Source: Kitasatospora xanthocidica (GTDB taxonomy: Bacteria; Actinomycetota; Actinomycetes; Streptomycetales; Streptomycetaceae). From it: 54,985 bases of DNA. The stretch is taken from the NCBI RefSeq assembly GCF_014656195.1, contig NZ_BNBY01000040.1, forward strand, positions 1-54,985, given 5' to 3'. The notes under the pieces were generated by a model. The model was not told the origin of the DNA, made no database searches, and was given only the letters and a program-made list of their open reading frames with translations. Made by a program: the position numbers and the translations under genes. Shown one piece after another: positions 41,307 through 50,305 of the stretch. How positions within the stretch are numbered: the first letter of the stretch is position 1; each line of letters begins with the position of its first letter.

Positions 41307-42406
41307 CCGCGGGCCTTCCCGATGTGCAGGGGCTGCCGCGCGCCGGCGGCGAGACCGGAACGGATGACGGCGGAGCTGTGCCGGTCCTGGCTGGGCCGGG
41401 CGGTGCGGGCCGCGTCGAGGAGGATCTGCTCGGCCGCGGTGTGGGTCAGGTGGCCGGCGGAGACGAGTCCTCCGACGGTGTAGGCGGCCCGGTTGAGCTT
41501 GCCGGTGAAGCCGGCGCCCTCGGGCGTGGTGGCGCAGTCGGTGACGTCCTGCAGGACGGTGTCGAGGACGCGTTCGGCTCCGCGCTTGCCGCCGCCCGCG
41601 GCCACGACCGCCTGGCGGGCACGGTCGGGAACGGGGGCCGGGACGGTCGGCTGGACCTCGTGTCTGTCCTTCAGGTGTCCGGTGCGGACGAGTTCCTCAG
41701 CGAGCCAGCGGGGGAGTGGTGCCGGGGTCCAGGCGCCGGGGAGGGCGGTGTAGGTGCCGGCGCTCGTGGTGGTGCCGGGGGCGACGATGTAACCGCCGTG
41801 GGCGCGGACGTCGACCTGCCAGGCCAGGGCCCGTCCGGTGGAGGAGCCGGTGGAGCAGGTGAAGCCTCGGTGGTCGTCGTCCCGGTACCAGACGTGCAGG
41901 CCGCCGGAGGGCGTGCGCACGCGCAGTGTGGAGGCGTCCTCCGCGGGGGAGGGGGAGCGGCGGAGGGCGGCCAGCAGTGCGAGCGTGTGGTAGCCGTTCT
42001 CCAGGCCTTCGAGGTCGACGTGTTCGTGGATCGGGATGCCGGGCAGGATTCGGTCCCGGGCGGGGACGGTGCTGGGGTGGCTGTCGACGTCGATGACGAC
42101 CAGGCCGGCGGGGCCGCAGGCGACACCGGTGCCGAAGTCGGGATTGGTCCGCCACCAGGCGGTGATGACGTCCTGGTCGAGGGTGGCGGCGTGGAAGCCG
42201 TGGCACCAGCGACCGGCGCTGGGGCAGGAGCACTCAGGGGGGGAGTGGGGGGATTCCTGGCAGGCCTGGCAATTGGCGGGCGGTGTTTTGCGTCCGGGGG
42301 CCAGCGGATGGACCGGCCAGCCCTGGGCGGCACACCAGCGGGCGACGGCCAGCGCGTCCGGCTGGCGGCCCGTTCGGTCGCTCCCCACGGCCTGCGGCGC
42401 CGTCAC
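41303..42406 (-). CDS. Bifunctional DNA primase/polymerase (prim-pol)
   Basis: 367 residues from GTG 42406, chosen because GGGGGAGGGA lies 5-6 nt upstream. N-terminal prim-pol fold: ALAVARWCAAQGWPVHPLAP, zinc-type cysteines CQACQESPHSPPECSC, catalytic DxD in GLVVIDVDSH, HVWYRDDDHRGF and GGYIVAPGTTTSAGTY. It makes primers for element replication. First gene of a coupled three-gene operon; its 5' side faces the iteron-like region. Confidence 0.9.
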   Translation of the reverse strand: MTAPQAVGSDRTGRQPDALAVARWCAAQGWPVHPLAPGRKTPPANCQACQESPHSPPECSCPSAGRWCHGFHAATLDQDVITAWWRTNPDFGTGVACGPAGLVVIDVDSHPSTVPARDRILPGIPIHEHVDLEGLENGYHTLALLAALRRSPSPAEDASTLRVRTPSGGLHVWYRDDDHRGFTCSTGSSTGRALAWQVDVRAHGGYIVAPGTTTSAGTYTALPGAWTPAPLPRWLAEELVRTGHLKDRHEVQPTVPAPVPDRARQAVVAAGGGKRGAERVLDTVLQDVTDCATTPEGAGFTGKLNRAAYTVGGLVSAGHLTHTAAEQILLDAARTARPSQDRHSSAVIRSGLAAGARQPLHIGKARG

Positions 42407-42425
42407 GCGGGTCCCTCCCCCTTGG

Positions 42426-43280
42426 TTCAGTAGCTGCTGCAACTGCTTCGGTAGCTCGGTAGCTGCCCGACTTCCGGTCGCTCGTTCAGTCGCTGAGGGG
42501 CGAAAAGCCAGGTCAGGGCACTGGTGGGCGCCGGATCAGCGACTGAAGCGACCGAAGTCCAGAAGATAGCTCACACAGACTATCCGAGCGAGGACGCCGG
42601 TATCCGGAGTGGCGGACGTTCCCGGGGAAACTCAGCTACCGAACCCTGGGGAGCGACCGAGTCGCTTCGGTCGCTGTTTTCGGTCCACGGACGTTTTCGC
42701 AGGTCGGAGCCGTTTTTCAAGCCAAACAGCGACTGAAGCGACTGTAGCCCGGGTCTATAACGCGCACACGCACACGGGAATGTCTTCATATACCCGAACT
42801 TGAGTCGCTTCAGTCGCTGATAGGGCTGGTTGAACCCTTCTGACCTGGGCTTTTATCCAGCGACTGAAGCTCAGCGACTGAAGCTACCGAGTCTCTCGCG
42901 CCCGGTCGCTCGGCGTGTCGCGCGCGACCGGAGCGCTTCCAGGGGCCTCCATGTCCAGGATTCGGTCGCTTGAGTCGCTTCGGTAGCTTCCGCAGGAGTG
43001 TGAGGGAGGGACCGTGCCGCCGGCTTTCCGCGATCGTTGTTCCTTCGGTGAGTCGCTTGAGTCGCTTCGGTAGCTTCGAGGCCGCCTGGCAGGGTGACCT
43101 CTCCCGTTGTTCCCGGGCCGGCCCGTCCGCTGCAGGCCGGCAGTGGGCGTCTTTGCCGCCGGGACGTGCTGCAGGCACCGACGGCCCGTCCGCCCCTGGC
43201 GCGGGAAAGCGTCCGTCAGGCCCGAAGACGTCCTCCCCGATACATCCGGCAGCTACCGAAGCGACTCAAGCGACCGAACA
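42426..43280. repeat. Iteron-like region, putative replication origin
   Basis: About nine clusters of a 9-10-bp unit related to TCGCTTCAG / GTCGCTTCGGTAGCT in both orientations: near 42426-42495, 42538-42562, 42627-42672, 42726-42746, 42802-42822, 42858-42893, 42963-42990, 43050-43077 and 43252-43278. Examples are AGCGACTGAAGCGAC and GAGTCGCTTCGGTAGCTTC. The region is gene-free and directly upstream of prim-pol, as plasmid and phage origins often are. Between clusters are AT-richer stretches (CTTCATATACCCGAACTTG). Confidence 0.7.
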
Positions 43281-43506
43281 TCGGTCTTGCCACCGGCAAC
43301 GTGTCGTCTCCTGCCGGGCCGCTGCCAGCCGGACCAGCCGAGGAACGGCCCGGGACGCCCGCGTCCGACTACCGGTGTCAGTGGCACCTGATAACCCGGC
43401 GGGGTGCCGTTCCCTCCCGCGTCCGCGGGACTCGCGGCACCGCTCGTCCAACCGACCAACTCCCCGGCCGTCCGGACAGGGGAGTCGAACCGTGGAGGAT
43501 CGCGAC

Positions 43507-44505
43507 GTGTCCGTCGTTGCCGTGTACGTCCCCGCTCCGTCGAAGCGGAACTTCCAGATCGGCCTGCGCGAGTCCATATGGGGCTGGAAGCGCGACACCG
43601 CCGAGAAGGCCGACACTCCTGAGGTGCTGACCGCTCTGAAGCCCGGCGACTACATCCTGTTCGGCCACCGGGGACCGAACGCCCGTGTTCCCGCCGGGAT
43701 ATGGGCGGGCGCGGTGCTTCGGGAACTGGCCGTCGCGCAGGTCACCGGGACCGTGTACCCGGACGAGAGCGAGGTCTGGCCCGACGACACGTACCCGGTG
43801 CGCGTTCCCCTGGAGGTCCTGGACCTCGAGTCCGCGGTCACCGGACCGCAGCTCGGCGACGCCGCGATGGAGGCCTTCCGGCTCTCCGCCAACAAGCAGG
43901 GTGCCCCGGTCCCCGTGGCCGACCCCGAGGTCATGACCAGGCTGGTCGACTCCACCGAACACCAGGCGGATTCCCCTGAGGGAACGTCCGCCGAGCCGGT
44001 GGCGTCCCCCATCCCCTGGCACGGCCCGGGCTCCGGCCAGAGCCAGGACCGCTACCTCGACCTGGGCGGCAACCTGGACCGGCCCGTGCTCACCTTCGCC
44101 CGCCGTGAGCAGGCCCGGCTCCGCCGGGAGAAGTTCAACGGGGCGACCTCCATCCGCTGCGACCTCTGCGGGCGGACCCTCCCCGCCGGGCTCGTCCGCG
44201 CGGCCCACGTGCGCAAGCGGTCGCGGTGCAACCTCGAACAGCGCTCCCACCTCGCGAACCTGATGGCCGCCTGCCTGCTCGGCTGCGACGCCCTGTTCGA
44301 GGACGGCTTCATCCGGGTGTCCGCCGACGGGATCGTGGAGGTGTCGCAGAAGGGCGCCGCCTCCGCTGACCTCCTCACCGCCGCCAAGGCCCTCGAGGGC
44401 AGGCACTGCACCGCCCACACACCGGAGAGCGAGGGCTACTTCGACTGGCACCGGAACAACTCCGCCGTGCTGCCGCCGACCGAGCCCGTTTCGTCGGCCG
44501 TCTGA
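43507..44505 (+). CDS. Predicted EVE-like plus HNH modification-dependent endonuclease
   Basis: 332 residues. Residues 1-110 look like an EVE/PUA-like reader of modified bases: VVAVYVPAPSKRNFQIGLRE, SIWGWKRDTAEK, LKPGDYILFGHRG, YPDESEVWPDDTYPVRVPLE. Residues about 217-275 are an HNH-type nuclease with a zinc knuckle: IRCDLCGRTLPAGLVRAAHV, RKRSRCNLEQRSHLANLMAA, CLLGCDALFEDGFI. Such fusions are predicted type IV enzymes that cut modified phage DNA. GTG 43507 has GGAGG 8 nt upstream; GTG 43492 is an alternative, also with an SD. It is followed 44 bp later by the nuclease-helicase on the same strand. The role is inferred from domain architecture. Confidence 0.7.
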   Translation: MSVVAVYVPAPSKRNFQIGLRESIWGWKRDTAEKADTPEVLTALKPGDYILFGHRGPNARVPAGIWAGAVLRELAVAQVTGTVYPDESEVWPDDTYPVRVPLEVLDLESAVTGPQLGDAAMEAFRLSANKQGAPVPVADPEVMTRLVDSTEHQADSPEGTSAEPVASPIPWHGPGSGQSQDRYLDLGGNLDRPVLTFARREQARLRREKFNGATSIRCDLCGRTLPAGLVRAAHVRKRSRCNLEQRSHLANLMAACLLGCDALFEDGFIRVSADGIVEVSQKGAASADLLTAAKALEGRHCTAHTPESEGYFDWHRNNSAVLPPTEPVSSAV

Positions 44506-44549
44506 GCCCCGCCGAGGGCCCTGTCAGCCGGAGGTGGTATGCATCGGTC

Positions 44550-46454
44550 ATGTACGTGTACCGGGGGGTCATCGGCGATGTGGCGCGGCGAGCCGTGCAG
44601 CCGGAGTTCGTCGACGCGTGCAGGGCACGGTTCCGTGTCCTGCACGGCACGGCGCCAGGGGAGGAGGAGGCCGGTAGCTGGCAGCGGAGCTGGCCGGTCC
44701 TCCTCGATGCGCTGGTGCGCGCCGGGCTGGAGGACCTCGACGTCCTGCTGGAGCTGTCCCTGCCGGGAACAGGCGAGCGCGTCGACGCGGCCGTCGTCGG
44801 CCAGGACGCGGACGGCGTACTGACGGTCGTGGTGGTCGAACTGAAGCAGTGGACGCGGGCGGCGCGTTCCCCCAGGGACTCCGGGATGCTGGAGGTCGGA
44901 CAGCGGACCGTGCCGCACCCCGCCCGTCAGGTCGGCGGGTACGTCCACTACCTGCGCGACTGGGCCGACGGCGGCCGCGGGGTCCGGGTGAACGGCACGG
45001 TCCTCCTGCACAACGCACCCATTGACCTCATCACGTTCCTACGGGACATGGCGCCTCCCGGAGAGCCGAGCGCCGAGTTCCCCCTGCTGGGCCGCGATGA
45101 CCTCGCACCCGGCGTGCCCGCCGGTGAACTCGCACGGAGCCTCGGCTGCGTCGGCCTCGCACCCGCTCCCACGGACGCCGTCGACCGCTTCCTCTCCGCC
45201 GAACACCGGCCCTCCGAAAGCGTCCTGGAGCGAGTGGCCGCCGCCATCGAGAACCGCCGCCGGTTCTTCCTCATCGGTGAACAGGACCGGGCCCGACTGG
45301 CGATCCTCGACGCCGTCAGAGAAGTCTCCCTCGACCGACCCGCGGCTGGGCGATCCCGGCCCGCCGGCCTGGTCGTCGTCACCGGCGGGCCCGGCACCGG
45401 AAAGACGGTCATCGCGGCCCGGGTCATGGGCGACCTGTGCCGCATGCCCGGCCGCAACCCCCGACTGCTGACGCCGTCCGGCACCCTCACCCGCCAGCTC
45501 CAGCGACTGCTCAGCGAGGACGCCCGCGGCCTCGTCGCCACGTTCAAGAACAAGACCCCCGCCGGCTTGGACAGGAACAGCGTCGTCCTCCTCGACGAGG
45601 CCCACCGCGCCGCCACCTACCCGCACCAGCGCGGCGCCGGCTTCCCCATCCTCCTGCGCAACCTCCTCGACCGGGTCGGCGTCCTGGTCCTCTTCCTCGA
45701 CGAACGCCAGATCGTGCGTCCCACCGAAGGCCTCACCCTCGACGAACTCGAACGCCACGCCCATGAATCCCGGGCCACTCTGCGGCGCGTGAACCTCGAG
45801 ACGCAGTTCCGCTGCAACGGCTCCCAGGCCTACCACCACTGGATCGACCTCCTGTTCTCCCCGGCCGACGCGCCGCAGCCCTGGAACGCCGCCAGCTACG
45901 ACCTCGCCCTGGCCCCCGACCCCGACGCACTCGCCTCCTGGACCGACGGCCACACCGCGCAGGGCCGCAGCGCCCGGATCACCGCCGGATTCTGCTGGCC
46001 CTGGAACACGGGCGACGTCCCCCCGCTCGCACCCGAGGTCGCCATCCGCTGGCACGGCCCCGACCACGACGAACGCACCTGGGCCCGCCCCTGGAACCTG
46101 CGCTCCGACCAGCCCGTCCCCGGCTTCCCCGACATCCCGGCCCGCCCCTACTGGGCGACCGACCGCGGCGGCCACGACCAGGTCGGCTGCATCTACACCG
46201 CCCAAGGCCTCGAGTACGCCTTCGGCGCCGTCATCCTGGGCGCCGACCTCGTCCGCCGCGACGGCCACTGGCAGGCCCACCCCGAAGCCAGCCACGACGC
46301 CAGGCAACTGCGCACCCTGCCCCCGGAGCAGTACCTGCGCTACGCCCTGAACACCTACCGCGTCCTCGCCACCCGGGCCACCCACGGCACCCGCCTCTAC
46401 TCCACCGACCCCGAGACCCAGGCCTACCTCGCCTCCCTCCTGCCGGGCTCCTGA
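44550..46454 (+). CDS. DUF2075-type helicase with N-terminal nuclease-like domain
   Basis: 634 residues. N-terminal PD-(D/E)XK-like pattern: VDAAVVGQDADGVLTVVVVE followed by LKQW (D...ELK). The SF1-type ATPase has Walker A VVTGGPGTGKTVIAARVM near residue 275, Walker B NSVVLLDEAHRA, QIVRPTEGLTLDELERHAHE, ETQFRCNGSQAYHHW, and motif VI-like YALNTYRVLATRATHGTRLY. Nuclease-helicase proteins of this type occur in defence islands (Nhi-like proteins are one known case). ATG 44550 follows GGAGGTG by about 8 nt. The location next to the EVE-HNH gene and a replication module supports a defence role, which remains inference. Confidence 0.8.
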   Translation: MYVYRGVIGDVARRAVQPEFVDACRARFRVLHGTAPGEEEAGSWQRSWPVLLDALVRAGLEDLDVLLELSLPGTGERVDAAVVGQDADGVLTVVVVELKQWTRAARSPRDSGMLEVGQRTVPHPARQVGGYVHYLRDWADGGRGVRVNGTVLLHNAPIDLITFLRDMAPPGEPSAEFPLLGRDDLAPGVPAGELARSLGCVGLAPAPTDAVDRFLSAEHRPSESVLERVAAAIENRRRFFLIGEQDRARLAILDAVREVSLDRPAAGRSRPAGLVVVTGGPGTGKTVIAARVMGDLCRMPGRNPRLLTPSGTLTRQLQRLLSEDARGLVATFKNKTPAGLDRNSVVLLDEAHRAATYPHQRGAGFPILLRNLLDRVGVLVLFLDERQIVRPTEGLTLDELERHAHESRATLRRVNLETQFRCNGSQAYHHWIDLLFSPADAPQPWNAASYDLALAPDPDALASWTDGHTAQGRSARITAGFCWPWNTGDVPPLAPEVAIRWHGPDHDERTWARPWNLRSDQPVPGFPDIPARPYWATDRGGHDQVGCIYTAQGLEYAFGAVILGADLVRRDGHWQAHPEASHDARQLRTLPPEQYLRYALNTYRVLATRATHGTRLYSTDPETQAYLASLLPGS

Positions 46455-46778
46455 CAGGGGCAGGGCAGCACCCTCGGGCGGAGTCCTGTTCGTGTGGCCC
46501 GAGCAGCAGGGAAGTACCTGCGTCCCTGACAGGCGGTCGAGGAGCGAGGAACGGGTGATGACGGCCGAATCGCGGTGCCGGCCTGCGACGACCGGTCCAA
46601 CCGTGTCGTACCAACGGGCCGGGGGCCCGCGTCTCCCGGATGGTCCGAAGGCGATCCAACGTAGACCGGGCTCATGAACGCCAAGCTGCCGGAGCCACCG
46701 CCGAGGTGAGGTGGCAGGAGCGCGCGGTGCTCTCCGCGTCGGCAACCGGGCGGGTGCACCTCACTCCGGGCCGCCCCG
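46455..46778. other. 324-bp gap after the nuclease-helicase
   Basis: No gene or strong hairpin recognised. It is the boundary between the element-like block and the MNIO operon, so an attachment site could lie here, but I see no clear direct repeat. Confidence 0.35.
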
Positions 46779-48209
46779 TCAGGCGGTCAGCCGGACCAGG
46801 AACTCACCCCGCTTCGGGGCGACGGGCAGCCGGCCGGCGCCGAGCGCCGCCAGCAGGTCGTTCGGGTCCGTGCCGAGGCGGACCGTCCGCGGTACGTCGT
46901 CGAGCCGCACCCGGAGGAGGCCGAGGTCGAGTTCCAGTACGTCGGTCAGCCAGGGGACGCGCGGACGGGTACGCCGCAGGTGGACGGCGAACGCCTCCGC
47001 CTCCTCGGTGGCGAACGGCTCCGGCGGGCGGGAGCGGGTGTAGTCGTCCAGCAGGGCCCGGACCCCGGCCTCGCCCAGGGTGAGCAGCAGCAGTCGGATG
47101 GTGTGGGTGAGCGTGCCGGCGAGCTGGCTCGCCCGGAGCTCCGCGACCAGTTCCCGCAGCAGCGCGATCGCCGGGTCGGCCGCCAGCTCACGGGCGAGCG
47201 GGCCGTCCGGCCGCCGGCCGATCGCCAGCGCGCCCAGCGCGTACTCCCACTCCTCGGGGTCCGGCCCCGCGCCCGGCTCGTCATCCGGTCCGGCGCCCGG
47301 TTCGTCGGCGGGCGGCCGCAGCCGGGGTACCCGCGTCGGCGGGAACGGGCCGGCGGCCGGGCGCGGCCGCCACTGTTCGCGGACGCGGACCAGCAGGTCC
47401 CGGACGGCCGGCGGATCGAGGTACGGCACGGCCGAGCCCGTCACCTCGAACAGGACCGCCCGTAGTGCCGGAAGCCGGGGCAGGACGCGCTCGGCCAGCG
47501 CGAGCAGTTCCTCGTCGGGCAGTCCGCTGTGGGCGTCCAGCCAGTAGCCGCGGTGCTCGAATCCGCCGGCGAGGTGGACCTCCCAGACCCGGTCGAGCGG
47601 GAGTTCGTCGAGCAGTCCGTCGACCGGGGCCCGGCCGTTGCGTTCGTTGGCGAGGACGTTGTGCAGGTCGAGCAGCAGCCCACAGCCGGCGCCCTCGGCC
47701 ACACCGGCGACGAACCGGCCGTCCGGGAGTTCGTCGGCGCGCGGCCGCAGGTAGTTGGCACCGATCTCGACCGCGAGCGGTACCGGCAGCGCGTCGGCCA
47801 TGGCCCGTACGGAGGCGACGCCGCAGCGCACGCCCTCGGGGGTCTGCCGCGGCGGGAGCATGAAGCCGGTGCGGAACGCCTCTCCGTCCCGGCCGGTCCG
47901 GTTGAACGCCAGGTGCTCGCTGACCCAGGGCGCGCGCAGCCGCTCGGCCAGCTCGCCCACCAGAGCGGTCTGCCGGGGATCGGGCGGCCGGCAGCCGCCG
48001 ACCGGGTTGCCGACGCCGTGCAGCAGCCGGGCACCGGGAAGGTCCGCGAGGCGGCGCAGTGTCTCCTCGTCGCAGCCGGTCGTGCCGTCCGGCCGCGCGC
48101 GCCAGAGTGTCTGCGGTTCGATCTCGACGACCTCGAGCAGATCGGCGCACGCCTCGAGGAGGGGCTCGGCGCCGGGGACGTGGGTGAGGCCGACGCCGAG
48201 CCCGGTCAC
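46779..48209 (-). CDS. DUF692 (MNIO) family peptide-modifying enzyme with fused partner domain
   Basis: 476 residues from GTG 48209. Residues 1-290 form the DUF692 TIM-barrel: VVEIEPQTLW, GVGNPVGG, APWVSEHLAFNRTG, AVEIGANYLRP, LLLDLHNVLANERNG, EVHLAGGFEHRGYWLDAHSG. The His/Asp/Glu positions in SEHLAF, DLHN and HLAGG...DAHSG fit the iron ligands of multinuclear iron-dependent oxidases. These enzymes modify Cys or other residues of ribosomal peptides. The C-terminal 160 residues (PFATEEAEAFAVHLRR, VPWLTDVLELDLGLLR) resemble the separate partner proteins found beside DUF692 genes, here fused. The gene follows a short precursor-like gene by 10 bp. Confidence 0.85.
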   Translation of the reverse strand: MTGLGVGLTHVPGAEPLLEACADLLEVVEIEPQTLWRARPDGTTGCDEETLRRLADLPGARLLHGVGNPVGGCRPPDPRQTALVGELAERLRAPWVSEHLAFNRTGRDGEAFRTGFMLPPRQTPEGVRCGVASVRAMADALPVPLAVEIGANYLRPRADELPDGRFVAGVAEGAGCGLLLDLHNVLANERNGRAPVDGLLDELPLDRVWEVHLAGGFEHRGYWLDAHSGLPDEELLALAERVLPRLPALRAVLFEVTGSAVPYLDPPAVRDLLVRVREQWRPRPAAGPFPPTRVPRLRPPADEPGAGPDDEPGAGPDPEEWEYALGALAIGRRPDGPLARELAADPAIALLRELVAELRASQLAGTLTHTIRLLLLTLGEAGVRALLDDYTRSRPPEPFATEEAEAFAVHLRRTRPRVPWLTDVLELDLGLLRVRLDDVPRTVRLGTDPNDLLAALGAGRLPVAPKRGEFLVRLTA

Positions 48210-48219
48210 GTCGCCGCCC

Positions 48220-48471
48220 CTATCCCAGGAACGGCTGGGCGATGCCCGGTGCGATATCGCCCTTGGGGGAGACCACGAAGTCCAGCGACTGCCGGAACCT
48301 CAGGTCGAACCCGGAGTGACAGCCCGGATGGCCGAGTTCGGTCATCACGTTCTTGATCACCCGGTTCATCTGGTCGAGGTCACCCGCGATTCCCGCGGGC
48401 ACGGTGATGGTGACCTCCCGTCCGGTCCACGTGTTCGGCCCGGATTCCTTCGTGATTCCGCCGTTCGACAT
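48220..48471 (-). CDS. Candidate MNIO substrate (RiPP precursor-like)
   Basis: 83 residues from ATG 48471. After a leader-like N-terminus (TWTGREVTITVPAGIAGDLD) it has a single Cys in ELGHPGCHSGFDLRFRQSLD and ends GDIAPGIAQPFLG. One conserved-looking Cys flanked by Gly/His/Ser is what a modified core could look like. It directly precedes the MNIO gene in the same operon. Function inferred from that pairing. Confidence 0.6.
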   Translation of the reverse strand: MSNGGITKESGPNTWTGREVTITVPAGIAGDLDQMNRVIKNVMTELGHPGCHSGFDLRFRQSLDFVVSPKGDIAPGIAQPFLG

Positions 48472-48697
48472 CGCGACTCCTCGCTGTACGCCGCGGCCCC
48501 GCGCCGGCGGGCGCCGACACACCCTGAGCCTCGGCCGGGCACCACGTTCCGCCCCGACGAGCGGCGCCACAACGTACGCGCCCGAACTGTCACTCGGAGA
48601 GCGGCCACCGCGGCGCGGCTCGCGGCGCCGCCCGTACAGCGGGCTTCCACGACCCGCGGGGACGGGATTGTCAGCGGCGTGCTGTTGAGTGTGCGCC

Positions 48698-49363
48698 ATG
48701 ACCGTGCATGAACTCGTCGCCGCTCTGCCCGCACCCGCCGACCTGCGTGACCGCTGCCGCGCGCTGGCGCTCCTGGAATCGATCGTCTCCGTGCCGTACA
48801 CCGCCGACCACACCTTCGCGGTCGACTGGCGGCCGGGCGTCGATCTCGCCTTCATGCGGAACGGCTGCGGCGACCGGTACGCGGTCGTCTTCGACCCGGC
48901 CGGCGTCCTCCTCCACGGGTTCGACCACGAGAGCGACGCCACCCCGTGGCGGGAGGAACCGCGCGCGCACTGGCCCGGACTGCTCGACGGCCTGCCCGCC
49001 TCGCTCGCGCACTACGCGCGGGCGGAGGAGTTCCTGATCGAGGGCTTCTTCGACGCGACCCTGTGCGCCTGGTACGAGACCGGAGCCACCGCCTGGCAGT
49101 GCGGGCCGGTCGAGTTCGCCGACGACGAGGGGGACGGCGCCGACTGGCTGTTCGACCTCCTCACCGCGGCCGACGGAGTGCGGGCGTTCGCGGACTACGC
49201 CGAGGGGTCCTACGAGCGCTCCGTCGACGAGGAGGCCGTGGCAGCCGTCCTCAAGGGCGCCCCGCTCGACCGCCGTACGGTCGCCGCGCTCTCGGCCGAC
49301 GCGGACTTCGACACCGTCGCCACGAAGGCCCGCGCACTCGGTCACCCCGTACAGGACAGCTGA
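48698..49363 (+). CDS. Conserved hypothetical protein
   Basis: 221 residues from ATG 48698. LRDRCRALALLESIVSVPYT, FMRNGCGDRYAVVFDPAGVL, LHGFDHESDATPWREEPRAH, WPGLLDGLPASL, FDATLCAWYETGATAWQCGP. No catalytic motif recognised; it looks like a soluble, well-conserved streptomycete protein of unknown function. Divergent from the MNIO operon. Confidence 0.7.
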   Translation: MTVHELVAALPAPADLRDRCRALALLESIVSVPYTADHTFAVDWRPGVDLAFMRNGCGDRYAVVFDPAGVLLHGFDHESDATPWREEPRAHWPGLLDGLPASLAHYARAEEFLIEGFFDATLCAWYETGATAWQCGPVEFADDEGDGADWLFDLLTAADGVRAFADYAEGSYERSVDEEAVAAVLKGAPLDRRTVAALSADADFDTVATKARALGHPVQDS

Positions 49364-49481
49364 CCTCGCGGCGGACGTCGCGGTGGGCGTCGCGGCGTCC
49401 GAGCCGGGGCGCCGAGAGCGCACGCGGCCGGCGACGGCGGACATCGACACGACGGAGCCCTCTGCGCGCCATGACGTGCCG

Positions 49482-49991
49482 GTGACCCAAGCCCACATCG
49501 ATCAGCTCCGGCAGTCCGGATCCGAGACCGGCCACGTCGAGTTCGCCGAACGCATGGTGCGCGCTCTGACCGACGACCTGGCGGCCCTGGACGCGCTTCC
49601 ACGCGACGACGGGTTCTGGCGCGGATGGGCGAACGACCGCGCCACGATCGGCAAGCTGCGGGACTACGCCACCGGACGGCTGGACCGCGATCCCTCGGAC
49701 CGGGTGGCCCGCTGGGCCCTCGTGGCACTCGCACTGGGAGGGGGCGCCAACGACGGCGGCCTCTCGCTCCTCGGCCCGGAGATCGGCGCGGATCCGACGG
49801 TCGTCGCGGACGCCGTGGTGATCGCGGACTGGGTCGTCCGACAGATCGGACTGGATGCCACCCCCGAGCTGCGAGAAGCGTGCGGCCACGCCGACCGCCG
49901 GACGCTGGAGGCCCTGGCCCGCACCGACGGAGGCCAGGCGGCGTCGATCGCACTGCGGGTGCTCGACGGAAACCCGTTCGCTGGCGCGTGA
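49482..49991 (+). CDS. Helical hypothetical protein
   Basis: 169 residues from GTG 49482 (the frame is open to 49383). IDQLRQSGSETGHVEFAERM, VRALTDDLAALDALPRDDGF, TPELREACGHADRRTLEALA. All-helical look; unknown family. Follows the 48698 gene by about 120 bp on the same strand. Confidence 0.55.
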   Translation: MTQAHIDQLRQSGSETGHVEFAERMVRALTDDLAALDALPRDDGFWRGWANDRATIGKLRDYATGRLDRDPSDRVARWALVALALGGGANDGGLSLLGPEIGADPTVVADAVVIADWVVRQIGLDATPELREACGHADRRTLEALARTDGGQAASIALRVLDGNPFAGA

Positions 49992-50113
49992 ACGGCGGTG
50001 ACGGGTGCCGGTGCGCGTGGTCACACCCCGAGCCCGACCCGGGACGCCCTCCAGGCCCCCGCCGGGGGTCGTCGCAATCCGCACCCGTTCTCACCGCCTT
50101 GGGCAGGCACGAA

Positions 50114-50129
50114 ATTTTCCGCGGAAAAT
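50114..50129. repeat. Dispersed palindrome, copy 9
   Basis: Perfect ATTTTCCGCGGAAAAT, 16 kb from copy 8, between two plus-strand genes. Confidence 0.85.
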
Positions 50130-50305
50130 CCGGTTCACGGACGACACGCGTGACTACGGCTGTTCCGCCGCCGCAGGAGACAGGCACGCGGGCCCCGGCG
50201 TCGCACCGTGCGAGCTGAAAAGCCGGACGAATGGCGCCGCCCCGCGCGAGAGACCATGGAACGCCGTACTCCTGACGCCCCGTCGACCCGAAAGCGGTTT
50301 CGCCT

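Noticed and set aside
39669..41483. Very long plus-strand open frame opposite the helicase and primase
   Set aside because: Gly/Val/Glu-rich antisense reading typical of GC-rich DNA; the minus strand carries clear SF3 helicase and prim-pol motifs.
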